Assembly: GCA_041660045.1 (NCBI GenBank)
Contig: JBAZXA010000006.1
Coordinates: 124,001 to 188,000, forward strand
From: WM-3-3 sp041660045
GTDB taxonomy: Bacteria > Pseudomonadota > Gammaproteobacteria > Methylococcales > Methylomonadaceae
Length of the DNA: 64,000 nt
Direction of reading: 5' to 3'
Positions 32,652 to 41,062 of this stretch are shown here, piece by piece. A program made the position numbers and the translations under genes. Under the pieces are notes generated by a model. It worked only from the letters and a program-made list of their open reading frames with translations, was not told the DNA's origin and searched no databases. Positions within the stretch are counted from its first letter, which is position 1; each line of letters opens with the position of its first letter.

Positions 32652-33272
32652 ATGCTATCACCGCAACCTGCTGAGCAACCCTTATTTCCCCTGAATACCC
32701 CTTTGTTCCCAAAATGCACGTTACAACTGCAAATATTCGAACAGCGCTATCTCAAGATGATATCTACGTGTCTGCGAAATGGATCGAGTTTTTCCGTATG
32801 CTTACTGCGGGAGGGGTATGAAAAACAGGAGGTGCTGGGTAATGCCAATTCACCCACTCAGAATGTGCCGATTTTTTATTCAATGGGTACCCAGGCTAAA
32901 ATAATTGACTTTGACCAAATGCCCAATGGTTTGTTATCTATTTCGTTACAGGGTGAGCAACGCCAACGTCTGGATCAAATTCACCAACAAGCCGACGGAC
33001 TATGGCTAGCCCAAACGGACAATTTGGCGGAAGAAAACGCCTGCAAAGGAGAAATTCTACCGGTTTGGTCAGCGGTTTTAAAAAGCTTAACCAAAAGCGG
33101 AATTATCACTTATTCTGAAACGGATCTGCACAACAATCCGGAACTGGCGATGAATTATTTTGCCATGTACTCACCGTTGCCATCATATTTGAAACAATCT
33201 TTACTGGAAATAGACGACCTACAAATCCGTTGGCAGCGTTTGCAGGAATTTACCACTCAACACTTAACCTGA
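32652..33272 (+). CDS. LON substrate-binding domain protein
   Basis: A 206-residue stand-alone LON N-terminal (PUA-like) domain protein. It begins EQPLFPLNTPLFPKCTLQLQ and contains IFEQRYLKMISTCL, which matches the conserved opening of this family (FPL...LFPG...L.IFE.RY..M). No ATPase or protease domain follows, as usual for the stand-alone form. Function is unknown, possibly peptide or protein binding. It sits directly after the transposase unit, so its original neighbour may have been displaced. Confidence 0.88.
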   Translation: MLSPQPAEQPLFPLNTPLFPKCTLQLQIFEQRYLKMISTCLRNGSSFSVCLLREGYEKQEVLGNANSPTQNVPIFYSMGTQAKIIDFDQMPNGLLSISLQGEQRQRLDQIHQQADGLWLAQTDNLAEENACKGEILPVWSAVLKSLTKSGIITYSETDLHNNPELAMNYFAMYSPLPSYLKQSLLEIDDLQIRWQRLQEFTTQHLT

Positions 33273-33349
33273 TGAGCCAGCCCCTTCAGCTGGGCGTAGC
33301 CATGCAGCTGGGCACGGGCTAATGTGGGCAGCGGTGTGATGGGGAGAGT

Positions 33350-33523
33350 TTGATACGGGTTGAAATTGATTACCGGGCACATTTGGGTTACAGCCACTAT
33401 ACGCCGGTTAAACATGGCTGGGTGAAACAAGTAATAGATTGGCTATGCCCAAAAGCCACCGTGGTCTGGGACGGCTATGAATTTGAATTATGGGGCAGGA
33501 CACTAATACAGCGCAATGCTTGA
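33350..33523 (+). pseudogene. Decayed fragment of a second RAYT-type transposase
   Basis: About 57 codons without a proper start encode VEIDYRAHLGYSHYTPVKHG followed by WVKQVIDW. This is the conserved C-terminal segment of a RAYT transposase, in which the usual text is IHYNPVKHGLV. The N-terminal HUH domain is missing and downstream codons diverge from the family. It is too short and incomplete to function. It shows that a second, different transposase unit once sat here, between the LON gene and dapA. Confidence 0.7.
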
Positions 33524-33637
33524 TGGTTATGGTGCTTAACGGCCTTGATATGTTGTATGCTACTGATGGAAGTTGGCTATCTTCGTCAAACTTCCTCCTT
33601 CATAAACCAATAGGCGATAATCGCTTTGGGTTACTAG

Positions 33638-33660
33638 CTGCTTTTTAGCAGGTTTTCTTT
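33638..33660 (+). terminator. Possible weak terminator upstream of dapA
   Basis: CTGCT and AGCAG (33638-33642 and 33647-33651) form a 5-bp stem with a TTTT loop, followed by gttttctttt. The stem is short, so strength is doubtful. It lies in the 270-bp gap between the transposase fragment and dapA; a GCGAT/TCGC mini-hairpin lies just before it. Confidence 0.4.
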
Positions 33661-33793
33661 TCCATTAATTCTGTATCCGCCAACTATAAAACCGAAAGTG
33701 CCTGAAAAAATAACCTCCTGCACTGAGTTTTAATGAATTGTTGTTATAATGCTTGAAATTTATTTCGCGCATTACTTCGGGTTGAGAGATTTC

Positions 33794-34669
33794 ATGATTG
33801 TAGGCAGTATCGTAGCGTTAGTGACACCGATGTTGGCAGACGGTGCCGTAGACAAAGGCAGTTTAAAAAAACTAGTTGAGTTCCATATCGAGCAGGGGAG
33901 CGACGCTATTGTGGCGGTGGGCACTACGGGTGAGTCGGCCACTTTGGATGAAGATGAGCATTGTGAAGTCATCAGCCTAGTAGTTGAATATGCTGCGGGT
34001 AGGCTACCTGTAATTGCCGGTACTGGGGCGAATGCCACTAAGGAGGCAATCAGTTTAACCCAGCGCGCTAAAGCGGCAGGTGCTGATGCGTGTTTGATAG
34101 TAACGCCGTACTATAACAAACCGACACAAGAAGGTTTGTTTTTGCATTACCAAGCCATTAACGATGCTGTCGATATCCCACAAATCCTCTATAACGTGCC
34201 AGGCCGCACAGCCTGCGACATGCTGCCGGAAACCATAGGCCGTCTATCGCAGCTTAATCATATTGTAGGTGTTAAAGATGCGACTGGGGATTTATCCCGA
34301 GTGAGCAAAATACGTGAATTAAGCGGTGTTGATTTTGCCATTTACTCCGGTGATGATGCCAGTAGCCGTGAGTTTTGTTTGTTGGGTGGCAATGGTTCGG
34401 TGACTGTTACCGGCAATGTGGCACCTAAGCTAGTGCATGAGATGATCATGGCAGCCATTAATGCTGATGCTAAAACAGCGGCGGCAATTGATGCTAAGCT
34501 TGCAGGCTTGCATCAAAAATTGTTTATTCAATCAAATCCTATCCCAGTGAAGTGGGCGGTGGCGGAAATGGGACTCATCGGCACAGGCATCCGTTTGCCA
34601 TTAACTTGGTTGAGTGCCGATTGTGTGGCAGCCGTACGTGCCGCTATGCAACAAGCTGAAGTAATATAA
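33794..34669 (+). CDS. dapA: 4-hydroxy-tetrahydrodipicolinate synthase
   Basis: Condenses pyruvate with aspartate semialdehyde in lysine and peptidoglycan (meso-DAP) synthesis. The TIM-barrel protein of 291 residues begins MIVGSIVALVTPM and has GTTGESATL (substrate loop), LIVTPYYNKPTQEG with the catalytic Tyr, ILYNVPGRTACDM and the Schiff-base Lys in IVGVKDATGDL. I prefer ATG at 33794 over the frame's first ATG-like codon at 33749, because it gives the family start. bamC follows 7 bp after the stop, the usual pairing. Confidence 0.97.
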   Translation: MIVGSIVALVTPMLADGAVDKGSLKKLVEFHIEQGSDAIVAVGTTGESATLDEDEHCEVISLVVEYAAGRLPVIAGTGANATKEAISLTQRAKAAGADACLIVTPYYNKPTQEGLFLHYQAINDAVDIPQILYNVPGRTACDMLPETIGRLSQLNHIVGVKDATGDLSRVSKIRELSGVDFAIYSGDDASSREFCLLGGNGSVTVTGNVAPKLVHEMIMAAINADAKTAAAIDAKLAGLHQKLFIQSNPIPVKWAVAEMGLIGTGIRLPLTWLSADCVAAVRAAMQQAEVI

Positions 34670-34676
34670 GGCCACG

Positions 34677-35342
34677 ATGAAAGTTAAGCTGAGTTTGCTA
34701 TTAAAATTGTTAGTCTTGATCCCTTTACTAACCGCCTGTAGCTATATTAAGGGACTGTTTCCTGATAAATATAAGGATTATCAATTTAGCACGGAAATTC
34801 CTGCACTAAAGTTGCCTGCGCAATTAGATAATAAGAAAGCTTCGGTAGCAGAGAAGGTGCCGGAAGCTGCCGTTGAAGAAGGTCGGGGAAGCGCTGAACC
34901 GTTAGTGGTGCCTGATGCGACGCCTACTGAAGCAACGGCTGATTTGCCTAAAGTTTTCGCTATTGAGCTAGTAAAGTTTGAAAATGGCCAAACCCGTTTG
35001 CGGATTGCGGCGCCTTTAACCAAATCATGGCATTTGGTGAGTAAGGCATTAAGCCGTAATGGCTTGGAGGTTTCCAACCGCGATGAGCCGAATAAAATAT
35101 TTAACGTGCATTATGACCCAAATGAGCAACCTTTTAAGGATGGTACGATATTTGATGAGATCGCGTTTGCTGTTTTTGGTGCCAAAGGCAAGGAACAAGA
35201 ACTCATTCTTAAAGTAGTAGAAAATGACAGCAAATCGGAAGTGATCGTGCTAAACAATGAAGGCCAGCCAACTTCCGATGATGCCGCCCTAAGTTTGTTA
35301 AAACTCATACAAGAAACCTTGGTGAGCGAGCAAACCCAATAA
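34677..35342 (+). CDS. bamC: Outer membrane assembly lipoprotein BamC
   Basis: A 221-residue lipoprotein: signal peptide KVKLSLLLKLLVLIPLLTAC with lipobox LTAC (Cys21), then the BamC start SYIKGLFPDKYKDYQFS, which resembles the family's conserved N-terminal peptide that contacts BamD. One helix-grip-like domain (VKFENGQTRLRIAAP through VVENDSKSEVIVL) follows, whereas E. coli BamC (about 344) has two, so this is the short form. Position right after dapA is conserved across gammaproteobacteria. It belongs to the BAM beta-barrel assembly machine. Confidence 0.88.
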   Translation: MKVKLSLLLKLLVLIPLLTACSYIKGLFPDKYKDYQFSTEIPALKLPAQLDNKKASVAEKVPEAAVEEGRGSAEPLVVPDATPTEATADLPKVFAIELVKFENGQTRLRIAAPLTKSWHLVSKALSRNGLEVSNRDEPNKIFNVHYDPNEQPFKDGTIFDEIAFAVFGAKGKEQELILKVVENDSKSEVIVLNNEGQPTSDDAALSLLKLIQETLVSEQTQ

Positions 35343-35440
35343 GCTTAAGCTAAGCGTTGTGTTTTTTATAAAGGCATTGGCTTTATCTTGAACCTAGGCC
35401 GCAACCCTTTCCCCTTGAATTCAATTAACTTGATAATCAC

Positions 35441-38400
35441 ATGCTAAAGATTCCTGGGGCTTTTGCCCTATCTGACTTCCGTTTAAAAAAACTATTGGCG
35501 GGTTTACAAGCGCTCGATGCCAATATTTTAGCGGTATCAGCCCGTTATATGCATTTTGTAGATTTAGCCGCGCCATTAAGCGCCCAGCAAATAGACATAT
35601 TAAACCAGCTGTTAGCTTACGGTAGTGCCGAAGGCCAAGGAATAGCGGCTAAAGCGGGCATTTTAGTGGTGCCTAGGCCTGGGACAATTTCGCCTTGGTC
35701 CAGCAAGGCTACCGAGATTGCTCTGCGCTGTGGCCTAACATCGGTTAAACGGCTGGAGCGCGGCATAGAATATGGTTTACAGCTAAACTCAGATTTAACT
35801 GAGGCCAGTAAACAATTGATTTTGCCATTATTACATGACCGCATGACTCAGGCGTGTTTTGAAGGTGATCTGCCTGATTTGTTTGCCCAGCAAGCACCAC
35901 AAGCGTTAAACCGGGTTAATGTGATGGCGTTAGGGCGGGAGGCTTTAGTTGTTGCCAACCAGAGTTTGGGTTTAGCCTTATCGGATGATGAAATAGATTA
36001 TTTAAGCGCTAGCTTCCTAAGCTTGGGCAGAAACCCCTCTGATGTTGAATTAATGATGTTCGCGCAAGCGAATTCGGAACATTGCCGGCATAAAATTTTT
36101 AATGCCAGCTGGGTAATCGATGGCGAGGCACAAGATTTATCGTTATTCAGTATGATCCGCAATACGGCCCAATGCCATCCTGCTGGCATTTTGTCCGCTT
36201 ATAGCGATAATGCTTCCGTGTTAGAAGGTTATCCCGCTGACCTGTTGTTGCGCAATCCCCATAGTGGCGAATATGCTTATCTGCATGAACCTGCTCATGT
36301 ATTGATGAAAGTGGAAACCCATAACCATCCGACAGCTATTTCGCCATTTTCAGGCGCGGCGACAGGTTCGGGCGGCGAGATTCGCGATGAAGGGGCAACA
36401 GGCCGCGGTTCTACGCCTAAAGCGGGCTTGTCAGGTTTTTCTGTGTCCCATTTAAAGGTGCCTGAATTTATCCAGCCCTGGGAATCTGATTTTGGAAAAC
36501 CCAGCCGCATTGCTTCCGCCTTAGAGATTATGCTGGAAGGCCCATTGGGTGCGGCGGCGTTTAATAATGAATTTGGTCGGCCTAATTTAGCAGGTTATTT
36601 CCGCACATTTGAACAGCCCGCGCCAAATAGTGCAAACCATGATTATAAAGGCTATCACAAGCCGATTATGATCGCAGGCGGATTGGGCAATATTCGTCCC
36701 ATGTTGGTAAAAAAACATGAAATCCCGCCAGAAGCGTTAATCATAATTTTAGGTGGCCCTGCCATGTTAATTGGTTTGGGCGGTGGTGCGGCGTCTTCCC
36801 AAGCGTCAGGTGAGGGTGCAGAAGCTTTGGATTTTGCCTCTGTGCAGCGTGAAAACCCTGAAATGCAGCGCCGTTGCCAAGAAGTGATCAACCATTGTAA
36901 TGCTTTAGGTGATGCAACGCCGATAGTATCCATCCATGATATTGGTGCTGGTGGTTTATCCAATGCCGTTCCGGAGATCATCCATGATTGTAACCGTGGT
37001 GGCCGCTTTAACCTACGCCAAGTGCAAAGTGCCGATGCAGGCATGTCACCGATGCAAATATGGTGTAATGAAGCGCAAGAACGTTATGTGGTGGCCATTA
37101 AGCCAGAATCTTTAGCGTTGTTTAAAGGTTTTTGTGAGCGTGAACATTGCTTGTATGCCGTTATAGGTGAAGTTACCGCACAAGAACATTTGCAGTTACA
37201 AGATAACTTGCTCACGGAACAACCTGTTGATATTCCAATGTCCTTATTATTCGGCAAACCACCTAAAACCCAGCGTGTGGTTGAGCATAAGCCCGCGCAA
37301 TTATCGGCGCTGGAGTTAGCTGCCATAGATATTAATGACGCGGTTGCGAGGGTGCTGTCGTTTCCTGCCGTCGCGGATAAAAGTTTTTTAATCCATATTG
37401 GTGACCGTTCGGTTACAGGTTTGGTATGCCGTGATCAAATGGTGGGGCCTTGGCAAGTGCCTGTGGCAGATGTGGCGGTCACTGCGGCAGGGTTTTATGC
37501 CAACACGGGCGAAGCTATGGCCATGGGTGAGCGCACACCGATTGCTGTTATTAATGCGCCAGCGTCGGGACGCATGGCCATAGGGGAGGCCTTAACTAAT
37601 TTAGCCGCGGCTCCGATTGCCTCACTTTCTAGTATCAAATTATCTGCCAACTGGATGGCGGCAGCGGGTCATCCTGGCGAAGATGCCGCTTTATTTGATA
37701 CCGTAAAAGCGGTTGGTATGTCGCTATGCCCGGCACTGGGAATTGCCATTCCAGTGGGTAAAGACTCGTTGTCGATGAAAACAGTCTGGAAGGAGAATGG
37801 ACAAGAAAAGGTGATGACGGCGCCGTTGTCATTAATAGTTACCGCTTTTGCGCCTGTGGCGGAAATTGCTAATACCTTAACACCGCAGCTGCAATGGCTC
37901 GCAGAGCCTAGCGTGTTGCTGTTGATAGACCTAAGCGCTGGAAAAAATCGTTTAGGTGGTTCTGTGCTGGCGCAGGTTTATCAGCAGATGGGTAATGAAT
38001 GCCCAGACTTGGATGACGTAGAGGTCTTTAAAGCATTTTTTAATGCAATTCAAACCTTAAACCAGCAGCAAAAGTTGTTAGCTTACCATGACCGCTCCGA
38101 TGGTGGTTTATTGGCAACGGTTGCGGAAATGCAGTTTGCTGGTCGTTTAGGCGTAGAACTGGAGATAGGCAGTTTAGGGGGCGATGTGCTAGCGGCCTTG
38201 TTTAACGAGGAGTTGGGTGCGGTAATACAACTACGGCAATGTGATTGTGAGGCGGTATTAAACGTATTGGCTGTAGCTGGCCTAGCAAATTGTTGCCAAG
38301 TTATCGGGCAAGTGCTGGATGGGCAGCAGCTAACGATCAAGTATCAAGGCAAACGCATTTATGCCGCCAGCCGTGCCCAAATGCATAGGCAATGGTCAGA

Positions 38401-39319
38401 ACTAAGCTACCGTATGCAAGCGCTACGGGATAACCCAGATTGTGCTAAACAACAGTTTGAGCGTATTTTAGATGAGAATGATCCAGGTTTACATGCGCTA
38501 TTAAGTTTTGATGTAAACGAAGCGATTACCGCGCCATTTATCGGCGGCGCTAAACCTAAAGTAGCTATTTTGCGTGAGCAAGGTGTGAATGGCCATGTCG
38601 AAATGGCGGCTGCATTTGAGCGGGCTGGTTTTGCCAGCATTGATGTACACATGAGCGATATTATTGCGGGTCGGGTACAGCTGGCAAATTTTGCGGGCTT
38701 AGTGGCTTGTGGCGGTTTCTCCTATGGTGATGTGTTAGGTGCTGGCGGTGGCTGGGCCAAATCAATTTTATTTAATGCTAAAGCCAGGGACGAATTTGCC
38801 GCCTTTTTTCATCGCCCTGATACCTTTGCTTTAGGTGTATGCAATGGCTGCCAAATGATGTCGGGGCTACGCGATTTAATACCCGGGGCTGAATATTGGC
38901 CGCGTTTTATGCGCAACCAGTCTGAGCAGTTTGAAGCACGGGTCACCATGGTGGAAGTGCAAGCATCAGCATCGTTATTTTTTAATGGCATGCAAGGTTC
39001 AAGAATGCCAGTCGTGGTTGCCCATGGCGAAGGGCGGGCGGTTTTTGACCGTGATCCGGCATTGGCTATGCAGACAGGCGTTATTGCCTTAAGTTTTATT
39101 GATAATTATGGCCAGCAGACCTTGGAGTTTCCAGCAAACCCCAATGGTTCACCGAGGGGTATAACCGGTTTAACCACTAAGGATGGCCGCTTTACCATTA
39201 TGATGCCACATCCAGAACGTTGCTTTAGAACCTTGCAAAATTCTTGGCATCCTGCGGAATGGCAGGAGCATGGCGCTTGGATGAGAATGTTTAAAAACGC
39301 CAGGTTATGGTTAGGTTAA
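35441..39319 (+). CDS. purL: Phosphoribosylformylglycinamidine synthase
   Basis: The large single-chain FGAM synthase, 1292 residues, for step four of purine synthesis. The N-terminal PurS-like region is followed by two PurM-like halves (AQANSEHCRHKIFNA; ATGSGGEIRDEGATGRG; later CRDQMVGPWQVPVADVAVTA and YHDRSDGGLLATVAEM) and a C-terminal class I glutamine amidotransferase (CGGFSYGDVLGAGGGWA; nucleophile Cys in GVCNGCQMMSG; HPERCFR). Length matches E. coli PurL (1295). It stands alone here with about 100 bp on each side. Confidence 0.99.
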   Translation: MLKIPGAFALSDFRLKKLLAGLQALDANILAVSARYMHFVDLAAPLSAQQIDILNQLLAYGSAEGQGIAAKAGILVVPRPGTISPWSSKATEIALRCGLTSVKRLERGIEYGLQLNSDLTEASKQLILPLLHDRMTQACFEGDLPDLFAQQAPQALNRVNVMALGREALVVANQSLGLALSDDEIDYLSASFLSLGRNPSDVELMMFAQANSEHCRHKIFNASWVIDGEAQDLSLFSMIRNTAQCHPAGILSAYSDNASVLEGYPADLLLRNPHSGEYAYLHEPAHVLMKVETHNHPTAISPFSGAATGSGGEIRDEGATGRGSTPKAGLSGFSVSHLKVPEFIQPWESDFGKPSRIASALEIMLEGPLGAAAFNNEFGRPNLAGYFRTFEQPAPNSANHDYKGYHKPIMIAGGLGNIRPMLVKKHEIPPEALIIILGGPAMLIGLGGGAASSQASGEGAEALDFASVQRENPEMQRRCQEVINHCNALGDATPIVSIHDIGAGGLSNAVPEIIHDCNRGGRFNLRQVQSADAGMSPMQIWCNEAQERYVVAIKPESLALFKGFCEREHCLYAVIGEVTAQEHLQLQDNLLTEQPVDIPMSLLFGKPPKTQRVVEHKPAQLSALELAAIDINDAVARVLSFPAVADKSFLIHIGDRSVTGLVCRDQMVGPWQVPVADVAVTAAGFYANTGEAMAMGERTPIAVINAPASGRMAIGEALTNLAAAPIASLSSIKLSANWMAAAGHPGEDAALFDTVKAVGMSLCPALGIAIPVGKDSLSMKTVWKENGQEKVMTAPLSLIVTAFAPVAEIANTLTPQLQWLAEPSVLLLIDLSAGKNRLGGSVLAQVYQQMGNECPDLDDVEVFKAFFNAIQTLNQQQKLLAYHDRSDGGLLATVAEMQFAGRLGVELEIGSLGGDVLAALFNEELGAVIQLRQCDCEAVLNVLAVAGLANCCQVIGQVLDGQQLTIKYQGKRIYAASRAQMHRQWSELSYRMQALRDNPDCAKQQFERILDENDPGLHALLSFDVNEAITAPFIGGAKPKVAILREQGVNGHVEMAAAFERAGFASIDVHMSDIIAGRVQLANFAGLVACGGFSYGDVLGAGGGWAKSILFNAKARDEFAAFFHRPDTFALGVCNGCQMMSGLRDLIPGAEYWPRFMRNQSEQFEARVTMVEVQASASLFFNGMQGSRMPVVVAHGEGRAVFDRDPALAMQTGVIALSFIDNYGQQTLEFPANPNGSPRGITGLTTKDGRFTIMMPHPERCFRTLQNSWHPAEWQEHGAWMRMFKNARLWLG

Positions 39320-39425
39320 GCCATATTTTTGTTAAATTTTAGCCTTGAAAATTAAAATTCTACCCATAGATTAGTGTTAAGCGCCATCTTAGGCGTTATG
39401 TAAAACTAACTAATTGGAGGCAATC

Positions 39426-39863
39426 ATGGCTATTACCCGCTATCAACCTTGGGGTTTATTGGATCAATTGCAAAAAGAACTAGAACGCGCCCACACTAGC
39501 AATGGTGGCGAAGGTTCTATTGCAACCGCCGAATGGGCACCTTCTGTTGATATTAAAGAAGAAAGCGATAAATTTGTCTTACAAGCTGATATTCCAGGCG
39601 TAAGCCCAGAAGCGATAGACATTAGTATGGAAGACAGCGTGTTGACCATAAAAGGTGAGAAAAAAACCGAAGCTAAAACCGAACAGGAAGGCTATAAACG
39701 GGTAGAGCGCACCTATGGTTCATTTTATCGCCGCTTTAGCTTACCTGATACGGCAAATTCCGAAGCCATTAGTGCAACGACTAAACACGGTGTTCTGGAA
39801 ATTGTGATCCCAAAACGCGAAGCGATTAAACCAAAAAAGATTAGTGTCTCTATGGGACAATAA
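39426..39863 (+). CDS. Small heat-shock protein Hsp20
   Basis: A 145-residue alpha-crystallin-domain chaperone beginning MAITRYQPWGLLDQL. It shows WAPSVDIKEESDKFVLQADI and ends with the conserved GVLEIVIPKREAIKPKKISV. It holds unfolded proteins for refolding. ATG at 39426 follows a strong ggagg site, so the longer frame start at 39414 is rejected. It is monocistronic, followed by a perfect terminator. No clear sigma32 promoter is visible in the 106 bp upstream. Confidence 0.95.
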   Translation: MAITRYQPWGLLDQLQKELERAHTSNGGEGSIATAEWAPSVDIKEESDKFVLQADIPGVSPEAIDISMEDSVLTIKGEKKTEAKTEQEGYKRVERTYGSFYRRFSLPDTANSEAISATTKHGVLEIVIPKREAIKPKKISVSMGQ

Positions 39864-39868
39864 CAACC

Positions 39869-39898
39869 AGCGGAGCCCCAAAGGGCTCCGCTTTTTTT
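39869..39898 (+). terminator. Intrinsic terminator after hsp20
   Basis: A perfect 10-bp stem AGCGGAGCCC / GGGCTCCGCT with the tetraloop CAAA is followed by seven T residues, just 5 bp after the hsp20 stop. Confidence 0.96.
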
Positions 39899-40320
39899 GG
39901 CGGGGTTATTGGCATGGGCAAGCAAGCCTGCTTTAACAACATAAGTGCTTTACTGCTAGGTTTTAGTGTCAATAATATTTACAATGATTTACTGATTTAA
40001 CCGTCCATATCACCATTCCTCTAGCTTTATTTGTGGGTAACCCACAAATAGAACAGTACTAAGTTCTTCTTATGTATGTTTTTTTTTGGAAAATCATGAT
40101 GCTCCTGCATGCAAAAAGGGTTTTTTTGTACTAATTAATGGCTGGCAGTCATACACAAAAATAATTTGAGATAATATTTGTTGTCAGCAATTTTTACAGA
40201 ATTGTGACAATTTAAACATTAGAGCTAAATATTTATCGATAAGTAATTGTTTTTAATTAATTTATTAATATTGGTTTAGTATTTGCCTTAGTATATCTAA
40301 ACTAAATAGGTAAATACATA
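39899..40320. other. AT-rich intergenic region upstream of PEP-CTERM gene
   Basis: There is no coding sequence in these 422 bp. It contains a perfect 11-bp-arm palindrome at 40028-40050, listed separately. The last ~150 bp are very AT-rich, with several TATA-like stretches, and I cannot pick one promoter with confidence. Confidence 0.6.
40028..40050. promoter_or_regulatory. Perfect 23-bp palindrome, candidate operator
   Basis: TATTTGTGGGT at 40028-40038 and ACCCACAAATA at 40040-40050 are exact complements around a single A. A one-base loop makes an RNA hairpin unlikely; a binding site for a dimeric regulator is more plausible. It lies 271 bp upstream of the PEP-CTERM gene and 130 bp after the hsp20 terminator. 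Confidence 0.55.
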
Positions 40321-41010
40321 ATGCATACTACAACACAACAAAAAAACGCTTTATGCGGGCTTAGTTTATTGGCCCTTATCGCTAGCTTGTTTATAGGCTT
40401 AGGTGTCAGTCCACAAGCTTATGCGACCGCTTGTGGCACAGGCAATTTAGATACCGGCAATGTCGGTTTTAGAGGGAATGCTTCAGATGGTTGTGGTGGG
40501 GTATTTAGCGGTAATGATAGTCTGGCTGCAGTTAATACCGAAGCCAATAACCTTAAATTTGGCGGAACGGACTGGCTCTTTAGCTTAAGAGATGATAGCC
40601 CAGGTAACCCGGGTTCTGGCAGCAATAGTTTCTTTGGCCTTAATTGGACGCTTTCGGTGGACTCAGGTAAAACCGGCAATTGGATATTAAGCATTGCCGA
40701 TCCTTTGCCGGTAAGCTTACCAATTTCGATAGATTTTCTTGCGGTTTTAAAAGGTGGCACTTCCTGGTCAGCTTATTTCTTTGATAATGAAGTCTTTACC
40801 ACCGTTGGCTCTAGCAGTGGCACATTTAATATTGTATTCATCAATAATGGAGGCCAAATACCTGACATATCGCATTTAACACTTTATGCCAGAAGTGGTG
40901 ATCTGCCCTTAACTGCATCTGGTGACAGCGTCCCCGAACCTACAACAGTGCTAATGTTAGGCTTGGGCATGTTAGGGCTGGTTGGGATAAGACGGTTGCG
41001 GTTAAACTAA
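40321..41010 (+). CDS. PEP-CTERM sorting domain exported protein
   Basis: A 229-residue secreted protein. An N-terminal signal peptide (LSLLALIASLFIGLGVSPQAYA) is followed by a Gly/Asn/Ser-rich beta-type region with four early Cys residues. The C-terminus is a canonical PEP-CTERM tag: VPEPTTVLMLGLGMLGLVG, then an Arg-rich tail IRRLRLN. Such proteins are recognised by an exosortase/EpsH system and linked to exopolysaccharide production; no exosortase is in the window. It is a monocistronic gene ending at a bidirectional terminator. The body function is unknown. Confidence 0.92.
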   Translation: MHTTTQQKNALCGLSLLALIASLFIGLGVSPQAYATACGTGNLDTGNVGFRGNASDGCGGVFSGNDSLAAVNTEANNLKFGGTDWLFSLRDDSPGNPGSGSNSFFGLNWTLSVDSGKTGNWILSIADPLPVSLPISIDFLAVLKGGTSWSAYFFDNEVFTTVGSSSGTFNIVFINNGGQIPDISHLTLYARSGDLPLTASGDSVPEPTTVLMLGLGMLGLVGIRRLRLN

Positions 41011-41030
41011 TGCTAAAGTTGTAGCTAAAT

Positions 41031-41058
41031 AAAAAGGGCGCCGTAGCGCCCTTTTTTA
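41031..41058. terminator. Bidirectional intrinsic terminator
   Basis: AAAAAGGGCGC (41031-41041) pairs perfectly with GCGCCCTTTTT (41046-41056) around CGTA. T-runs on both strands make it work in both directions for the convergent PEP-CTERM and metalloprotease genes. Confidence 0.95.
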
Positions 41059-41062
41059 TGTG

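Noticed and set aside
28019..33793. Integrated prophage or integrative conjugative element
   Set aside because: XRE and ImmA/IrrE genes are typical of such elements, but no integrase, structural, conjugation or attachment-site sequence is visible.
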